Source: an uncultured Lamprocystis sp. (GTDB taxonomy: Bacteria; Pseudomonadota; Gammaproteobacteria; Chromatiales; Chromatiaceae). Taken from it: 36,023 nt of DNA. The stretch covers positions 1 to 36,023 of the forward strand of contig NZ_CAIZIZ010000534.1 in assembly GCF_903933125.1 (NCBI RefSeq). The letters are read 5' to 3'. Of the stretch, positions 16,017 to 23,945 are shown piece by piece; position 1 is the first letter of the stretch; the number at the start of each line of letters is the position of its first letter. The notes beneath the pieces were generated by a model. It ran no database searches. It was not told where the DNA came from and saw nothing but the letters and a program-made list of their open reading frames with translations. The position numbers and the translations under genes are program-made.

Positions 16017-16424
16017 TCAGGCCCCGCGCCGGGTCGCGGGCGGCACCGCCGGTGGCCGGGCCGCGGGCGCCATCGCCTCGGTGCCGCGGGTGTCCATGGG
16101 CGGTGCGCGTTCCTCGACCTGGAGCGGGCGCAGGACGGTGTAGCGCGGGGATACCGACCCGTCGCCGTAGGTCCAGCGGGTGGGGTCGACCTCGACATAG
16201 ACGGTGGACGGGGCGTGCAAATCGCCGCGGCCGTCTTCCCAGGCAGCGATCCACACCTCCATCGTCTTGGAGGGCGCGCGCCGCGGCGTGAGTTCGGCGG
16301 GACGCTGATCGCCGACGACCGGTTGCGGGGACGGGCTACCGGGCTTTGTGGTCGAGGCGCAGCCAGCGAGCAAGGCCGCGGTGCCGGCTACGGCGAGCAG
16401 AACGTTTCGGGGTATGGTCTTCAT
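16017..16424 (-). CDS. traV: TraV-like lipoprotein, C-terminal half
   Basis: This 135-residue lipoprotein has signal sequence and lipobox LLAGC (Cys22). Its main domain matches the C-terminal half of ICE-type TraV, where the consensus is roughly APxKVMRIWVAPWED...GDLHxPSxVYxExxxRRW. Here it reads APSKTMEVWIAAWEDGRGDL then HAPSTVYVEVDPTRWTYGD (residues 50-88). TraV is the outer-membrane VirB7-like lipoprotein of the F-type core complex. The N-terminal Cys-containing half of TraV is missing here but is encoded by the gene just upstream. An AGGAG site lies 7 bases before ATG 16424, and the start overlaps the upstream stop as ATGA. The tail is Pro/Ala-rich. Confidence 0.75.
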   Translation of the reverse strand: MKTIPRNVLLAVAGTAALLAGCASTTKPGSPSPQPVVGDQRPAELTPRRAPSKTMEVWIAAWEDGRGDLHAPSTVYVEVDPTRWTYGDGSVSPRYTVLRPLQVEERAPPMDTRGTEAMAPAARPPAVPPATRRGA

Positions 16425-16705
16425 CGTCTTGCTCCTGGGGGGCTGCGGCCGTTGTCGGCGGCCCATGGCGCTTGGTTCCCGCTCCGGACGGCGACGCCCA
16501 AGGTGCCCGGGCGCGGCTCGGCGGTCGGGGCCGGACCCGAGCCTTGTGTCATTCCATAGATCGCGGACGGCGGCAGGCACAGAGGCGTGCTGGGGTAGCC
16601 GGCGCAGGCGTAGCGAGTGTTGTCGCCCCCGCAGCCGGCGAGTACCGCCGCGACGCTGGCGATCAGGGCGAGCGGTCCTGGCCACGGCCGGAGTGCGCGG
16701 ATCAT
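16421..16705 (-). CDS. TraV-like lipoprotein, N-terminal half
   Basis: This 94-residue lipoprotein has lipobox VLAGC (Cys25). Directly after it, DNTRYACAGYPSTPLCLPP then SAIYGMTQG reproduces the N-terminal TraV pattern, which in related proteins is roughly Y-x-C-x-G-x-P-x(3)-C-x-SAxxVYxxT. The remainder is Pro/Ala-rich and ends without the WIAPWED domain, which is on the next gene. Two separate lipoproteins therefore replace one TraV. The start at 16705 overlaps the stop of the DsbC-like gene (ATGA), and the stop overlaps the next start, so the three genes are translationally coupled. Confidence 0.7.
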   Translation of the reverse strand: MIRALRPWPGPLALIASVAAVLAGCGGDNTRYACAGYPSTPLCLPPSAIYGMTQGSGPAPTAEPRPGTLGVAVRSGNQAPWAADNGRSPPGARR

Positions 16706-17463
16706 TGGCCGCCCTCCCCTGCCCCAGCGGTCCCGCCCTCCGCGAGCCAACCGGCCAGGTCCCCCGGGCGCCCCTGGTGGAGACGCCCGTCGGGCGCGAT
16801 CAGAAAGGGGGTGCCGCGTACGCCGAGCAGTTGCGCGGTGACCAGGGCACGCTGGGCGGTCCCTTGACCACAGCCAGTCGTGCTGCCGGGCGGCAGATCG
16901 GTATGCTCGAACAGCGCCTTGAGCGCCACCGCGGGGTCGGTCGACGCCAGACAGTGCAGGGCCAGGACGGCCGCCTGCGACTCTGTGCCGATGGGCAGGG
17001 GGATCAGTCGGAACCGGTACCGGGCGGTGAGCGACGGCAGATCGGCCAGCAGGTCCGCGCAGTGCGGGCAATGCGGGTCGACGAAGGCCAGCACCGTCGG
17101 TCCGGTCCCGGTGGCGAGCGCGCCCAGATCGGCTGGATCGAGCTTGAGCCGCTTGAGGTCGATCCGCCCGGCCAGGTCTTCCTCTTGGGCGAGGGAGGTC
17201 AGTTCCGCGCCGTGCCACAGGTCATAGGCAGTGCCGCGAATCAGGTAGCGGCCGTTGTCGGAGACGTACAGCAGTTGGCCGTCGGTGGTCTCCACCGCCT
17301 GAAGGCCCTGAATCGGCAGGCGGGCCAGGCGGCGGATGGCGGGGGCGTCGGCGCCGAGGGGGGTGCCTGGAGTGGCGCCGGGAGCGACCCCGGACCAGGC
17401 AGCGAGCGGCGGCGCGGCACACGCTCCGGCAAGGAGCACCCACACGATTCGGACTGGACGCAT
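16702..17463 (-). CDS. dsbC: DsbC-like periplasmic thiol-disulfide isomerase of the T4SS
   Basis: This 253-residue exported protein has a signal sequence (about 1-22). An N-terminal dimerisation-type region follows (about 42-105, with TTDGQLLYVSDNGRYLIRG), then a thioredoxin fold with active site VDPHCPHC (Cys132/Cys135). The cis-proline loop GTPFLIAPDG lies near residue 224. A second Cys pair is in ALHCLAST and TTGCGQG. DsbC-like proteins are regular members of F-type and SXT-like T4SS clusters, where they fold Cys-rich TraN, TraU and TraH. This fits the Cys-rich TraN and TraU below. It is the first gene of the T4SS cluster present. Its stop overlaps the next start as ATGA. No strong ribosome site is seen before ATG 17463. 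Confidence 0.88.
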   Translation of the reverse strand: MRPVRIVWVLLAGACAAPPLAAWSGVAPGATPGTPLGADAPAIRRLARLPIQGLQAVETTDGQLLYVSDNGRYLIRGTAYDLWHGAELTSLAQEEDLAGRIDLKRLKLDPADLGALATGTGPTVLAFVDPHCPHCADLLADLPSLTARYRFRLIPLPIGTESQAAVLALHCLASTDPAVALKALFEHTDLPPGSTTGCGQGTAQRALVTAQLLGVRGTPFLIAPDGRLHQGRPGDLAGWLAEGGTAGAGEGGQ

Positions 17464-17743
17464 GAAGGGACACCCGATGGCTCTTGGATAGGCCGTCAGA
17501 TTGCCGGATCGGGGGCAGAGGAACGAGAGGCGAAGGTGCTGGTTTTCGGCGGGAATGCGGGAGGTTCTGCGCGCGGAAAGGACGACCGCCGCCAAACGTT
17601 TTGCTGGCCGCCCCACGAAGCGCGTCTGATCTGGACATCGCATGCGTGCGGTTGCCGCCGCGACGGGCCGCCGACGACCAGACCCACTGCGGCTGCCCGA
17701 TCTCACGCCGATGGCGGGATAACGGCAGTGGCTCAAATGACGA
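17464..17743. other. Intergenic stretch upstream of the T4SS cluster
   Basis: I see no convincing gene in this 280-base stretch. It must hold the promoter of the dsbC-traV-traA operon if the cluster is expressed, but no clear -10/-35 pair stands out. Genes that normally precede this position in F-type clusters (traL, traE, traK, traB) are absent. Confidence 0.4.
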
Positions 17744-17962
17744 TCAACGACGGATCAAATACCGATCAAGAACCCAGCCAGTCTGTCCGAGATACGTGGT
17801 CCTGCACCAACTACCTCCGGAAGGGTTGGCGTTACATGCCCCCAACTTCAAATCTGTCCCATGTGGGATCTTCATGCTCCCAAACGGTGCTGGTTGTGAA
17901 GACCCGATAGCGCTTACGATCTGACAGCGGGCGCGGACCCAATCGTCTCGCGCCCCGCCCAT
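17744..17962 (-). pseudogene. SH3-like domain remnant
   Basis: A 72-residue frame carries the C-terminal half of a bacterial SH3 domain: IPHGTDLKLGACN, GGSWCRTTYLGQTGWVLDRY then LIRR and stop. The usual SH3b ending is GGWCRVxYxGRTGWVxxRYL. The expected N-terminal half (an LNVRSGP motif) and a signal sequence are not found in this or neighbouring frames, so the gene seems truncated at its 5' end. It lies at the junction between the T4SS cluster and the envelope operon, where remnants would be expected after rearrangement. It could still be a short expressed protein. Confidence 0.45.
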
Positions 17963-17987
17963 CCTGAGTCTCGTGTACCAACGATAA

Positions 17988-18005
17988 GGGCGCTACGCAG
18001 TGCCC
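17988..18005 (-). terminator. Possible terminator after the envelope operon
   Basis: Read on the - strand, gggcact-gcgt-agcgccc forms a 7-bp stem with one A-C mismatch starting 7 bases after the stop of the last gene of region C, followed by ttatcgtt. It is a weak match to an intrinsic terminator. Confidence 0.3.
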
Positions 18006-18011
18006 GACCTA

Positions 18012-18575
18012 CTATTTCGGCATATCCCGCAGGCCGGTAGACGCGGGCTTGGACTCGCCAGTACCCCCGGCATCGCTCAACGCCATGTAGGTCTGCAGGC
18101 TTGCCGCATACTCCTGTTCCAATTGGGCCTTCTGACGGGTGAGCGCAGCGGTATCGCCGCCAACGGCCTTGCCTTTCAAGGCAGCGGACTTACGGTCCAG
18201 GGTCCCTACGCGCCGCTGGAGCTGTGCCGCCTCGGCACTGCCGGAGCGCTGCTGAAGGTTCGCGACCTGGACGGAGAGTGAGCGGACATTGCTGTTCAAC
18301 TTGGTGACTTGACGCTTGAGTTGACCCACCTCCTCCTGCTGGGTCTGCCGGGTCTGCTCCAAGGTCAGGTTGTCCTGCGCGACCCCCTGGTTCGCCTGGT
18401 GGATACTCGATAAGGCATCCTCCCGCTCCTGTTTACGTGCGGTGTAGTCGCCCCGCGTGACACCGACCAAGCCGCCGAAGAAACCGCCGCCGCGCGGGTC
18501 ATTGGCGCGGTCGGGTGAAGTTGAACAGCCCACCGCGAGGGTCGCCACGAGCGCCAGTGTGATTTGCCGATACAT
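18012..18575 (-). CDS. Coiled-coil lipoprotein of unknown function
   Basis: This 187-residue protein has a signal sequence and lipobox LAVGC (Cys17). A Gly-rich GGGFFGGLVGVTRGDY segment follows, then a long heptad-patterned region (about 50-165, rich in Gln, Leu, Glu and Arg) predicted to form a coiled coil. The ATG at 18575 has AAGGAG eight bases upstream. It is the last gene of the long - strand operon, after the FGE-fold gene and another lipoprotein. In the TagQRST arrangement an outer-membrane lipoprotein (TagQ) accompanies TagR. This gene or the next upstream is the positional equivalent, but I cannot show homology. Confidence 0.8.
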   Translation of the reverse strand: MYRQITLALVATLAVGCSTSPDRANDPRGGGFFGGLVGVTRGDYTARKQEREDALSSIHQANQGVAQDNLTLEQTRQTQQEEVGQLKRQVTKLNSNVRSLSVQVANLQQRSGSAEAAQLQRRVGTLDRKSAALKGKAVGGDTAALTRQKAQLEQEYAASLQTYMALSDAGGTGESKPASTGLRDMPK

Positions 18576-18604
18576 GGTTCTATCTCCTTGGGAGTCACGA
18601 GGTG

Positions 18605-19528
18605 TTAGACGCTCAAATGGTCGTTGATCGCCGCCACTTTCCGCGTCTCACCATCGAGCTTTTCAATGTTGGTCTTCAACACTGCGATCTCTGTCTTAAG
18701 CTTCCCCGTGTTGGGGTTAGCCGCGGTCTTGCCGTTCGCGAAGCTGGCGTAACTCATACCTTGCCGCGCCAGCTCATTACGTGAATCGGCCAGCAGCTTT
18801 TTATTTGCGGCCAAGAGTGCGGAGACCTTCTGTTTCTGAGCCGTTAACTGGCCGGCTTGAGCCTGGCGCCGCTTGACCTGTTGCCTCAGTCGATTCGATT
18901 CGGCAGTCAATTGCTTGATATCGCCAGCCAATTGGATGTTGTGGGCCTGTAGTTCCTGGTTGTATTTTTGGGCAAACGCAATCTCCTGATTCAGGTGGTC
19001 CTCATCGCTTACGAATGCCTGCTTTGCCATCACCATCGCCACGCCGGCCAATAGGCCGGTGAGGGCGCCGACGCCGGCTCCCACCCCTGCACACGCCGCT
19101 CGGTCCTTCTTGCAACTGACGCCTCCTCCGACCGCACCAATCGCCGCACCCGCTGCCATCGCCTCAGCCATCGTGCGTTCCGCATCGGCTTGGGCCGCGG
19201 GCGATAACCCGCCGGCGCTGGTGTCCGGCGGGAGCAGGTTTGCCGGGATGGTGACCTTCTCACCCGCCTTGACCTTACTCGGCTTCAGAATGCCGCTGCG
19301 GGCCGCGATCGCCTTGTCGTTGTCTGGGTTCCCGGTGTATTGCAGCGAGATATCCTTCAATGATTCGCCCGGGGCGACGGTATGCACCACATCTGTCCGT
19401 GGTGGTGGAGTGGATGCGCAAGCGACAGTGATCACCGCCACGACGACCGTGATCAGGACCCGCAGCCCGACAGCCGAACCCCGGGGCCAGCTATTTTGAT
19501 ACCGTGCCGTATTGTTTCTCGAAGTCAT
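18605..19528 (-). CDS. LysM-domain lipoprotein with glycine-zipper and coiled coil
   Basis: The 307-residue protein has a hydrophobic signal and likely lipobox ITVAC (Cys37). A LysM domain (about 48-97; HTVAPGESLKDISLQYTG and VKAGEKVTIPANL) suggests peptidoglycan binding. A glycine-zipper region follows (about 120-165; AAGAAIGAVGGG and GVGAGVGALTGLLAGVAM), often found in outer-membrane-inserting proteins, then a coiled coil (about 180-300). ATG 19528 lies inside the 3' end of the upstream FGE-fold gene, an overlap of 38 bases, which suggests coupling. Upstream frame extension is only a shadow. It is a candidate TagQ-like outer-membrane partner for the FGE-fold protein; that role is inferred from position. 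Confidence 0.8.
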   Translation of the reverse strand: MTSRNNTARYQNSWPRGSAVGLRVLITVVVAVITVACASTPPPRTDVVHTVAPGESLKDISLQYTGNPDNDKAIAARSGILKPSKVKAGEKVTIPANLLPPDTSAGGLSPAAQADAERTMAEAMAAGAAIGAVGGGVSCKKDRAACAGVGAGVGALTGLLAGVAMVMAKQAFVSDEDHLNQEIAFAQKYNQELQAHNIQLAGDIKQLTAESNRLRQQVKRRQAQAGQLTAQKQKVSALLAANKKLLADSRNELARQGMSYASFANGKTAANPNTGKLKTEIAVLKTNIEKLDGETRKVAAINDHLSV

Positions 19529-21149
19529 TTCCCCATGCCTCTCGTGAAATACGCCGTGTCGCCCGATACTGGGCGACGTGGTTTGCCAACAGGACGATTG
19601 CAGTCCGTTCCCGTTCGGACAGGTCTCGCTTGCCAAGCACGGCGAGCGCCTGATCCACATAGGTGTTTCCATACTCTCCCAACTCCGCCACGCGCTTGGC
19701 ATAGGCATCCAACTGCTCGGATGCGTTCTGTCGCTTCTCCGCGGCCTTGTCTTTGACCAACTTCAGTTGATCCTTAAAGCGGTCGCCGAGTTGCTTGACC
19801 ATTTCTTCCAACTCCTTGGCGCGGGCGCTCATCTGGGTCGCGCCAAAGAGGAAGCTGCCAGCATTCGCGGCGTTGCGCAGTGCATCCTGGGCGAGGCTGC
19901 GGGCGCTTTCCTGTTGCGCCTGATCCATCTTTTGCTCGGCCTGTTCGATGTAGCTCTTGATCCGGGTCAGCTCCGTCGAGAGGGCCTGGTTCTTGCTCAT
20001 GAGCTCATCGATACCGGCATGGGCCATACCCACCGCGGACGCCCCCTGGGCGACCGGATGCTCCAGCGTCAGACCCACGGGTGTATTGGCGCGAATGGAC
20101 GCCTTGTACGCGTCATAGCCGGTCTGCAGGGTCTGCCAATAGTTCGGGGAGACGATGACGTCGGACCCGATCGTGAGCCGGATGCCGGTGGTCAGCGACC
20201 TCTGCTCCTCCATGCGCTGGCGGTCGGGATCCCAGCGATAGATGCCGACCTCGGCCCGCGCGGCGGAACGCAGTTCCTTCGCCGGGGTGAGCACGCTCCC
20301 GCCGCGGGCGACCAGGCCGCCCGGTTTGCCCTGCCAGATCTCGGGCAGGAAGTGCTGGGCGGCCAACTCCTGAACGTTGCCGAGCAAGTCGTACAGACCC
20401 AGTGCATTGGGCTCGCGTAGACCGATGGGGCGCACCTTGGCCTTGGCATTGTCCCGGTGCCAGGCGTAGTTGTTGAGCGAGGCCGCAGGTACCGGGATCG
20501 CATCGCCAAAGGTGCCGGCGCGGATCGCCGTCTCACCGCCGCGTGCCGCATACTCCCATTCGACCTCCGTGGGCAGACGCAGGTACCCGGGTACGCCTTC
20601 CAGCCTGGGCAGGTTCTTCAGGCGTTCCGGGTGCCCGGAGTCGAACAACCACTGGTTATACGCATGGACGAAGGCCTCGACCGCCGGCCAGCCAATCCCC
20701 GACAGCGGTTCGGACAACGCCGCCTGGAGCCCCTGCCCCGTCAGCTTCGCAAGCTCCTTGTCCTTGGGGTTCCCGCTCTGCGCAAGCAGTGCGTCCAGAC
20801 CCATCAGGGCCACGTATTGCCCCTTTGTGACTTCGTATTTGCCCAGGTAATAGAACCAGCCCTGATCCCCGGGGGCGGGGAAGGAGCCGTTGATCTGTAC
20901 CCGCTGCAGACCCTCGAACATCCCGCCGTCCGGGTCGCCGAGTTGGATGATCCGTTCCTCGCCGCCCCAGAACGACTTGCCCGGCACCAGGATCGGCCGG
21001 AAGACCATGGTCGTATCCGCGGGCATGGGCAGCGTCAGGTCCCCCTCCGCGGGTTTGGGGTTCGCCGGGGTTGCGGCTGGCGCTTCCGCGGCATTGACCT
21101 GCGCGGCAAGGACCAGGGCCGCGAGTACCTTGATTGGATGGACTATCAC
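19491..21149 (-). CDS. Periplasmic formylglycine-generating-enzyme-fold protein, TagR-like
   Basis: This 552-residue exported protein has a signal sequence (1-20) and an FGE/SUMF1-type domain (about 45-325). Motifs include KYEVTKGQYVALMG, LRLPTEVEWEYAARGG, NALGLYDLLGNVQEL, ARGGS and TGIRL. I see no cysteine in the protein, so it cannot use the SUMF1 Cys chemistry and is more likely a binding or signalling module. A Gln/Glu/Lys-rich coiled coil (about 375-490) makes up most of the C-terminal part. In Pseudomonas, TagR has the same fold, sits beside the TagS/TagT transporter genes, and promotes PpkA activation. The same neighbours are present here. GTG 21149 has GGAGG eight bases upstream, and the gene follows the permease stop by only 3 bases. 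Confidence 0.85.
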   Translation of the reverse strand: MIVHPIKVLAALVLAAQVNAAEAPAATPANPKPAEGDLTLPMPADTTMVFRPILVPGKSFWGGEERIIQLGDPDGGMFEGLQRVQINGSFPAPGDQGWFYYLGKYEVTKGQYVALMGLDALLAQSGNPKDKELAKLTGQGLQAALSEPLSGIGWPAVEAFVHAYNQWLFDSGHPERLKNLPRLEGVPGYLRLPTEVEWEYAARGGETAIRAGTFGDAIPVPAASLNNYAWHRDNAKAKVRPIGLREPNALGLYDLLGNVQELAAQHFLPEIWQGKPGGLVARGGSVLTPAKELRSAARAEVGIYRWDPDRQRMEEQRSLTTGIRLTIGSDVIVSPNYWQTLQTGYDAYKASIRANTPVGLTLEHPVAQGASAVGMAHAGIDELMSKNQALSTELTRIKSYIEQAEQKMDQAQQESARSLAQDALRNAANAGSFLFGATQMSARAKELEEMVKQLGDRFKDQLKLVKDKAAEKRQNASEQLDAYAKRVAELGEYGNTYVDQALAVLGKRDLSERERTAIVLLANHVAQYRATRRISREAWGNDFEKQYGTVSK

Positions 21150-21152
21150 TCG

Positions 21153-23072
21153 TTACTCCTCCCGTAGGGCCTCGGCGGGGTCGATGCGCGTGGTCTTCCA
21201 GGCCGCGACCAACGAACTCACCAGCGCTACGATCACGGTTGCGACGACGGCGATCGGCAGATAAAGGTTGGGCAAGGCACAGATCCGTTGCGCGGTCCGG
21301 CACGCCTGACTCGCCACCGCCAGGTCCGCAGCAAAGACCTGATTGATCACCATCGCCAGCGCGAGATACCCAAGGATCGCCAGCAAGATGCTCAAGCCCG
21401 CGATGGTGGTGCCCTGGTAGATCGGGAAGCGAAAGACCGCAAGCCGCGCGAGGCCCAGCAGCCGCATCACTCCCAGTTCCCGGCGCTTGCGTTGCACCGC
21501 CGCATAGAGGCTGGCAATGAGCGCCGCAAAGCCGCCGGTGATGCCCACCACCGCCACCAGCCAGAAGACCCGGGTGAGCCCACGGTCGAGGATGCGGATC
21601 CGTTCGATCGCCTGACCTTGGGCGATGACATCGATCCCCTCACGGCGCAGGTCACGCTCCAGTCCGGCCACGTCGTCGATGAATCGCGCATAGAGGCGGA
21701 ACCCCTGGAACCCGGTGCGGGCCAGCAGGAAGCGCCCGCTCCCCAGGTCGTAGGTGATCGGTCGATCCGTCGCGGTGCGCAGCACCCCCAGCAGTTCCGT
21801 CGGCACCAGTGCGACCCCCGTCACTCCCGGTCCGGCCACCGCCAGCGTGAAGTGCAGCGTCCCTCCGGCCGGCCGCGCCTCGGCCTCGATGGCAGTCGAG
21901 GCAGCGGACACCGATCCAGCCGGCAGCAACACCTGGAGTAGCCGCGTCGAGTCGCCCAATTCCCCGCGCAACGCCCCCCACGGCGGCGGCGTCAGGCCCA
22001 GCCGGGCCGCATCGTCTGCCGACACCGAGAGTCCGAACACGGGCGCGGCGAGCGCCTCCCCATTCGCCTGGGCGAAGCGCAGTGACGTATCCGTCACGTA
22101 GGGCAACAGGATCGCGCCCGTACCCCGCAGCTTGTCCTTGATCGTTCGCACACTTGACATCTGAATGGCCCCGGACTGGATACCCAACTCATAGACATGA
22201 AAGTCGGGCGGGACGGGAAGGCCGGTGCGCAGCCGGAACGCCTCCGCGGTCAACGGGTCACTTCGGGTCAGGCCAGTGTTGATGCTCAAGCCCGCCCGTT
22301 GCACCGCGGTCAAGGGCTCCGGAACCAGGACCAGGATGCCGTCGAAGCTCGCATAGGGCGTGGGGCTGCCGCCGTCCCAACCGCGTCCCGGGACCGCCAT
22401 CCCCTCCTTGTAACTCTCCACGTCGAGCACCAGGCCGAGCGGGGCATAGACCCGGGCCAGGGTACCGGCGCGTTGGCCGAGCACGGCGGCGACCCGCACC
22501 CGGGTCACCCCTTGCTCCGGCTGTCCGCCACGGCTGCGGGTCGCCCGCAGTTCCAAGGTGTCGCCGGCCTGCACACCGAGCCCCTCCGCCGCCACCTGGG
22601 TGAGGACCACCTCTCCCGCCCCGGGGATGGCGCCGCCGTTCTCCAGGATCAGCGGGTCCCCGGCGCCGGTCGGGATCAGGTCCAGGAACTGGGTCCCCGG
22701 TGCGTCTGGCTTGGCCGCCCCGATGATGGAGGATGCCGGCAGGATGGTCGGCGTGAGGAACCCCACCTCGGGCCGCTTGCCCCAGGTCGCAAACCAGAGC
22801 GGGTCATAGGCGCGGGTCTCCGCTGGCCGGATCTCCCGGTAGGCCGGGTCTTGGACCAGGGCGCAGCGTAGCGTCTCCACCGTGCCGTGTTTGAGCCCCA
22901 TCAGGATCAGCAGCGGCGAGATCACCGCCGCCAGGGCCAGCACCAGACACAGTGTCAGGACCCACTCGTGCCCCAGGTCCGCCAGGGCCAGACGCAGCAC
23001 GGTGGCGCGCGTCCGGCGCGCGGAACGGGGCGCGGACTGCGGCAGGGGCGGGATGATCGCGTCGGCAACCAT
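21153..23072 (-). CDS. FtsX/MacB-type ABC transporter permease, TagS-like
   Basis: The 639-residue membrane protein has an N-terminal helix (about 37-58), a large periplasmic region (about 60-510) and three C-terminal helices with the FtsX-domain signature RKRRELGVMRLLGLA (near 545-560), ending in AAWKTTRIDPAEALREE. This is the plan of mechanotransmission-type ABC permeases (MacB, LolC/E) that move periplasmic substrates rather than import solutes. The preceding gene is its ATPase; start and stop overlap as TGATG. In the type VI post-translational pathway, TagS (permease) and TagT (ATPase) together signal to PpkA. The neighbouring FGE-fold gene and PpkA-like vWA gene support that parallel. 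The periplasmic region is unusually large. Confidence 0.87.
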   Translation of the reverse strand: MVADAIIPPLPQSAPRSARRTRATVLRLALADLGHEWVLTLCLVLALAAVISPLLILMGLKHGTVETLRCALVQDPAYREIRPAETRAYDPLWFATWGKRPEVGFLTPTILPASSIIGAAKPDAPGTQFLDLIPTGAGDPLILENGGAIPGAGEVVLTQVAAEGLGVQAGDTLELRATRSRGGQPEQGVTRVRVAAVLGQRAGTLARVYAPLGLVLDVESYKEGMAVPGRGWDGGSPTPYASFDGILVLVPEPLTAVQRAGLSINTGLTRSDPLTAEAFRLRTGLPVPPDFHVYELGIQSGAIQMSSVRTIKDKLRGTGAILLPYVTDTSLRFAQANGEALAAPVFGLSVSADDAARLGLTPPPWGALRGELGDSTRLLQVLLPAGSVSAASTAIEAEARPAGGTLHFTLAVAGPGVTGVALVPTELLGVLRTATDRPITYDLGSGRFLLARTGFQGFRLYARFIDDVAGLERDLRREGIDVIAQGQAIERIRILDRGLTRVFWLVAVVGITGGFAALIASLYAAVQRKRRELGVMRLLGLARLAVFRFPIYQGTTIAGLSILLAILGYLALAMVINQVFAADLAVASQACRTAQRICALPNLYLPIAVVATVIVALVSSLVAAWKTTRIDPAEALREE

Positions 23073-23875
23073 CAGCCGACACCCTCCCGACAGGTAGAGC
23101 GGGTCAGGGTATCGGAGACCTGCTCCAGGGTGAAGCCGAAGGTGCGATCCGCCACCCCGTCCATCAGGGGCCGGTCATGAGTGACCATCACGATGGTGCT
23201 GCCCCCGTCGCGGGCCAGGGCACGAAAATCCGCGACGATCCGGCGGGCCCGGGTACGATCTACAGCCGCGGTCGGCTCGTCCGCCAGCACCAGGGCCGGT
23301 TGATGGATCAACGCGCGCAGGATCGCGACCCGCTGCCGCTGGCCGCCGGACAGGAACTGGGGCTTCTTCCCAAGCAGACCCTCCACCCCCATCCGTGCCG
23401 CCCAAGCCTCCACCCGACCGGGGACGTTGGCGAGTCCCTGCACCTGCATCGGCAACTCCAGGTTCTGCCGTACCGACAGGAAGGGCAGCAACCCGCCGGT
23501 CTGGAGCACATAGCCCAGGTGATCGCGGCGCACCCGCGCCAGGGCCGCCTCCCGGCCCGCCGCCCACAGGGCCGCGATGTCGATGGGCAGCGCACCCGTC
23601 GCGCCGCCCGGCGCCTGGAAACGGAAGGCGGCGCAGCGCGTCGGCCGCGACACCAGGGCCAACAAGTCGAGCAGCGTGCTCTTGCCGCAGCCGCTCTCGC
23701 CCACCAGCGCCACTAACTCACCGGGGCGGACGGCGAAGGCGGGCACATGCAACTCGAAGCCGACGCCCCCTTGCCCCCTGGACTTCATCAGGTTCTCGAA
23801 CGCCAGTACCGGCGCGGCCGTCAGGTACGCGGCAGCCGGCTGGGCGGGGGGGCGATAGGGCCCTGGGTAGGGCAT
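23072..23875 (-). CDS. ABC transporter ATPase, LolD/MacB-like, TagT-like
   Basis: This 267-residue cytoplasmic ATPase has all ABC motifs: Walker A GESGCGKST (59-67), Q-loop Gln125, signature LSGGQ (175-179), Walker B LVLADE (195-200) and switch His233 (VTHD). It is closest in type to LolD/MacB ATPases, which pair with FtsX-domain permeases such as the next gene. ATG 23875 (MPYPGPYRPP) was chosen because the frame further upstream is GC-rich non-coding sequence with hairpins. A CAA/Pro-rich 20-residue leader before the ATPase core is unusual. Together with the permease and FGE-fold gene it forms a TagT-TagS-TagR-like set. Confidence 0.88.
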   Translation of the reverse strand: MPYPGPYRPPAQPAAAYLTAAPVLAFENLMKSRGQGGVGFELHVPAFAVRPGELVALVGESGCGKSTLLDLLALVSRPTRCAAFRFQAPGGATGALPIDIAALWAAGREAALARVRRDHLGYVLQTGGLLPFLSVRQNLELPMQVQGLANVPGRVEAWAARMGVEGLLGKKPQFLSGGQRQRVAILRALIHQPALVLADEPTAAVDRTRARRIVADFRALARDGGSTIVMVTHDRPLMDGVADRTFGFTLEQVSDTLTRSTCREGVG

Positions 23876-23922
23876 GATGACCGTGGCCTCGTTCGAGTCT
23901 GCATCCGTTGCCGCAGACCCCT

Positions 23923-23945
23923 GGCCCCGCGATTGTCGCGGGGCC
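23923..23945 (-). terminator. Strong hairpin between the vWA gene and the ABC ATPase gene
   Basis: A perfect 10-bp stem (ggccccgcga / tcgcggggcc) with a 3-base loop lies in the 172-base gap. A second G/C hairpin (tccccc / ggggga, 23962-23978) lies between it and the upstream gene. No T-run follows, so these could act as processing or attenuation structures that set a lower expression level for the transporter genes. Confidence 0.4.

Noticed and set aside
15583-16254. Extension of the small pre-traC gene to a 337-residue frame
   Set aside because: The extension runs antiparallel in frame to nothing real but lies over traA and traV in another frame; its Arg/Pro-rich translation is non-coding in character.
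17484-17924. 146-residue + strand frame in the T4SS/envelope junction
   Set aside because: It has no domain, signal or ribosome site, and its low-complexity translation overlaps the SH3-like remnant on the other strand.
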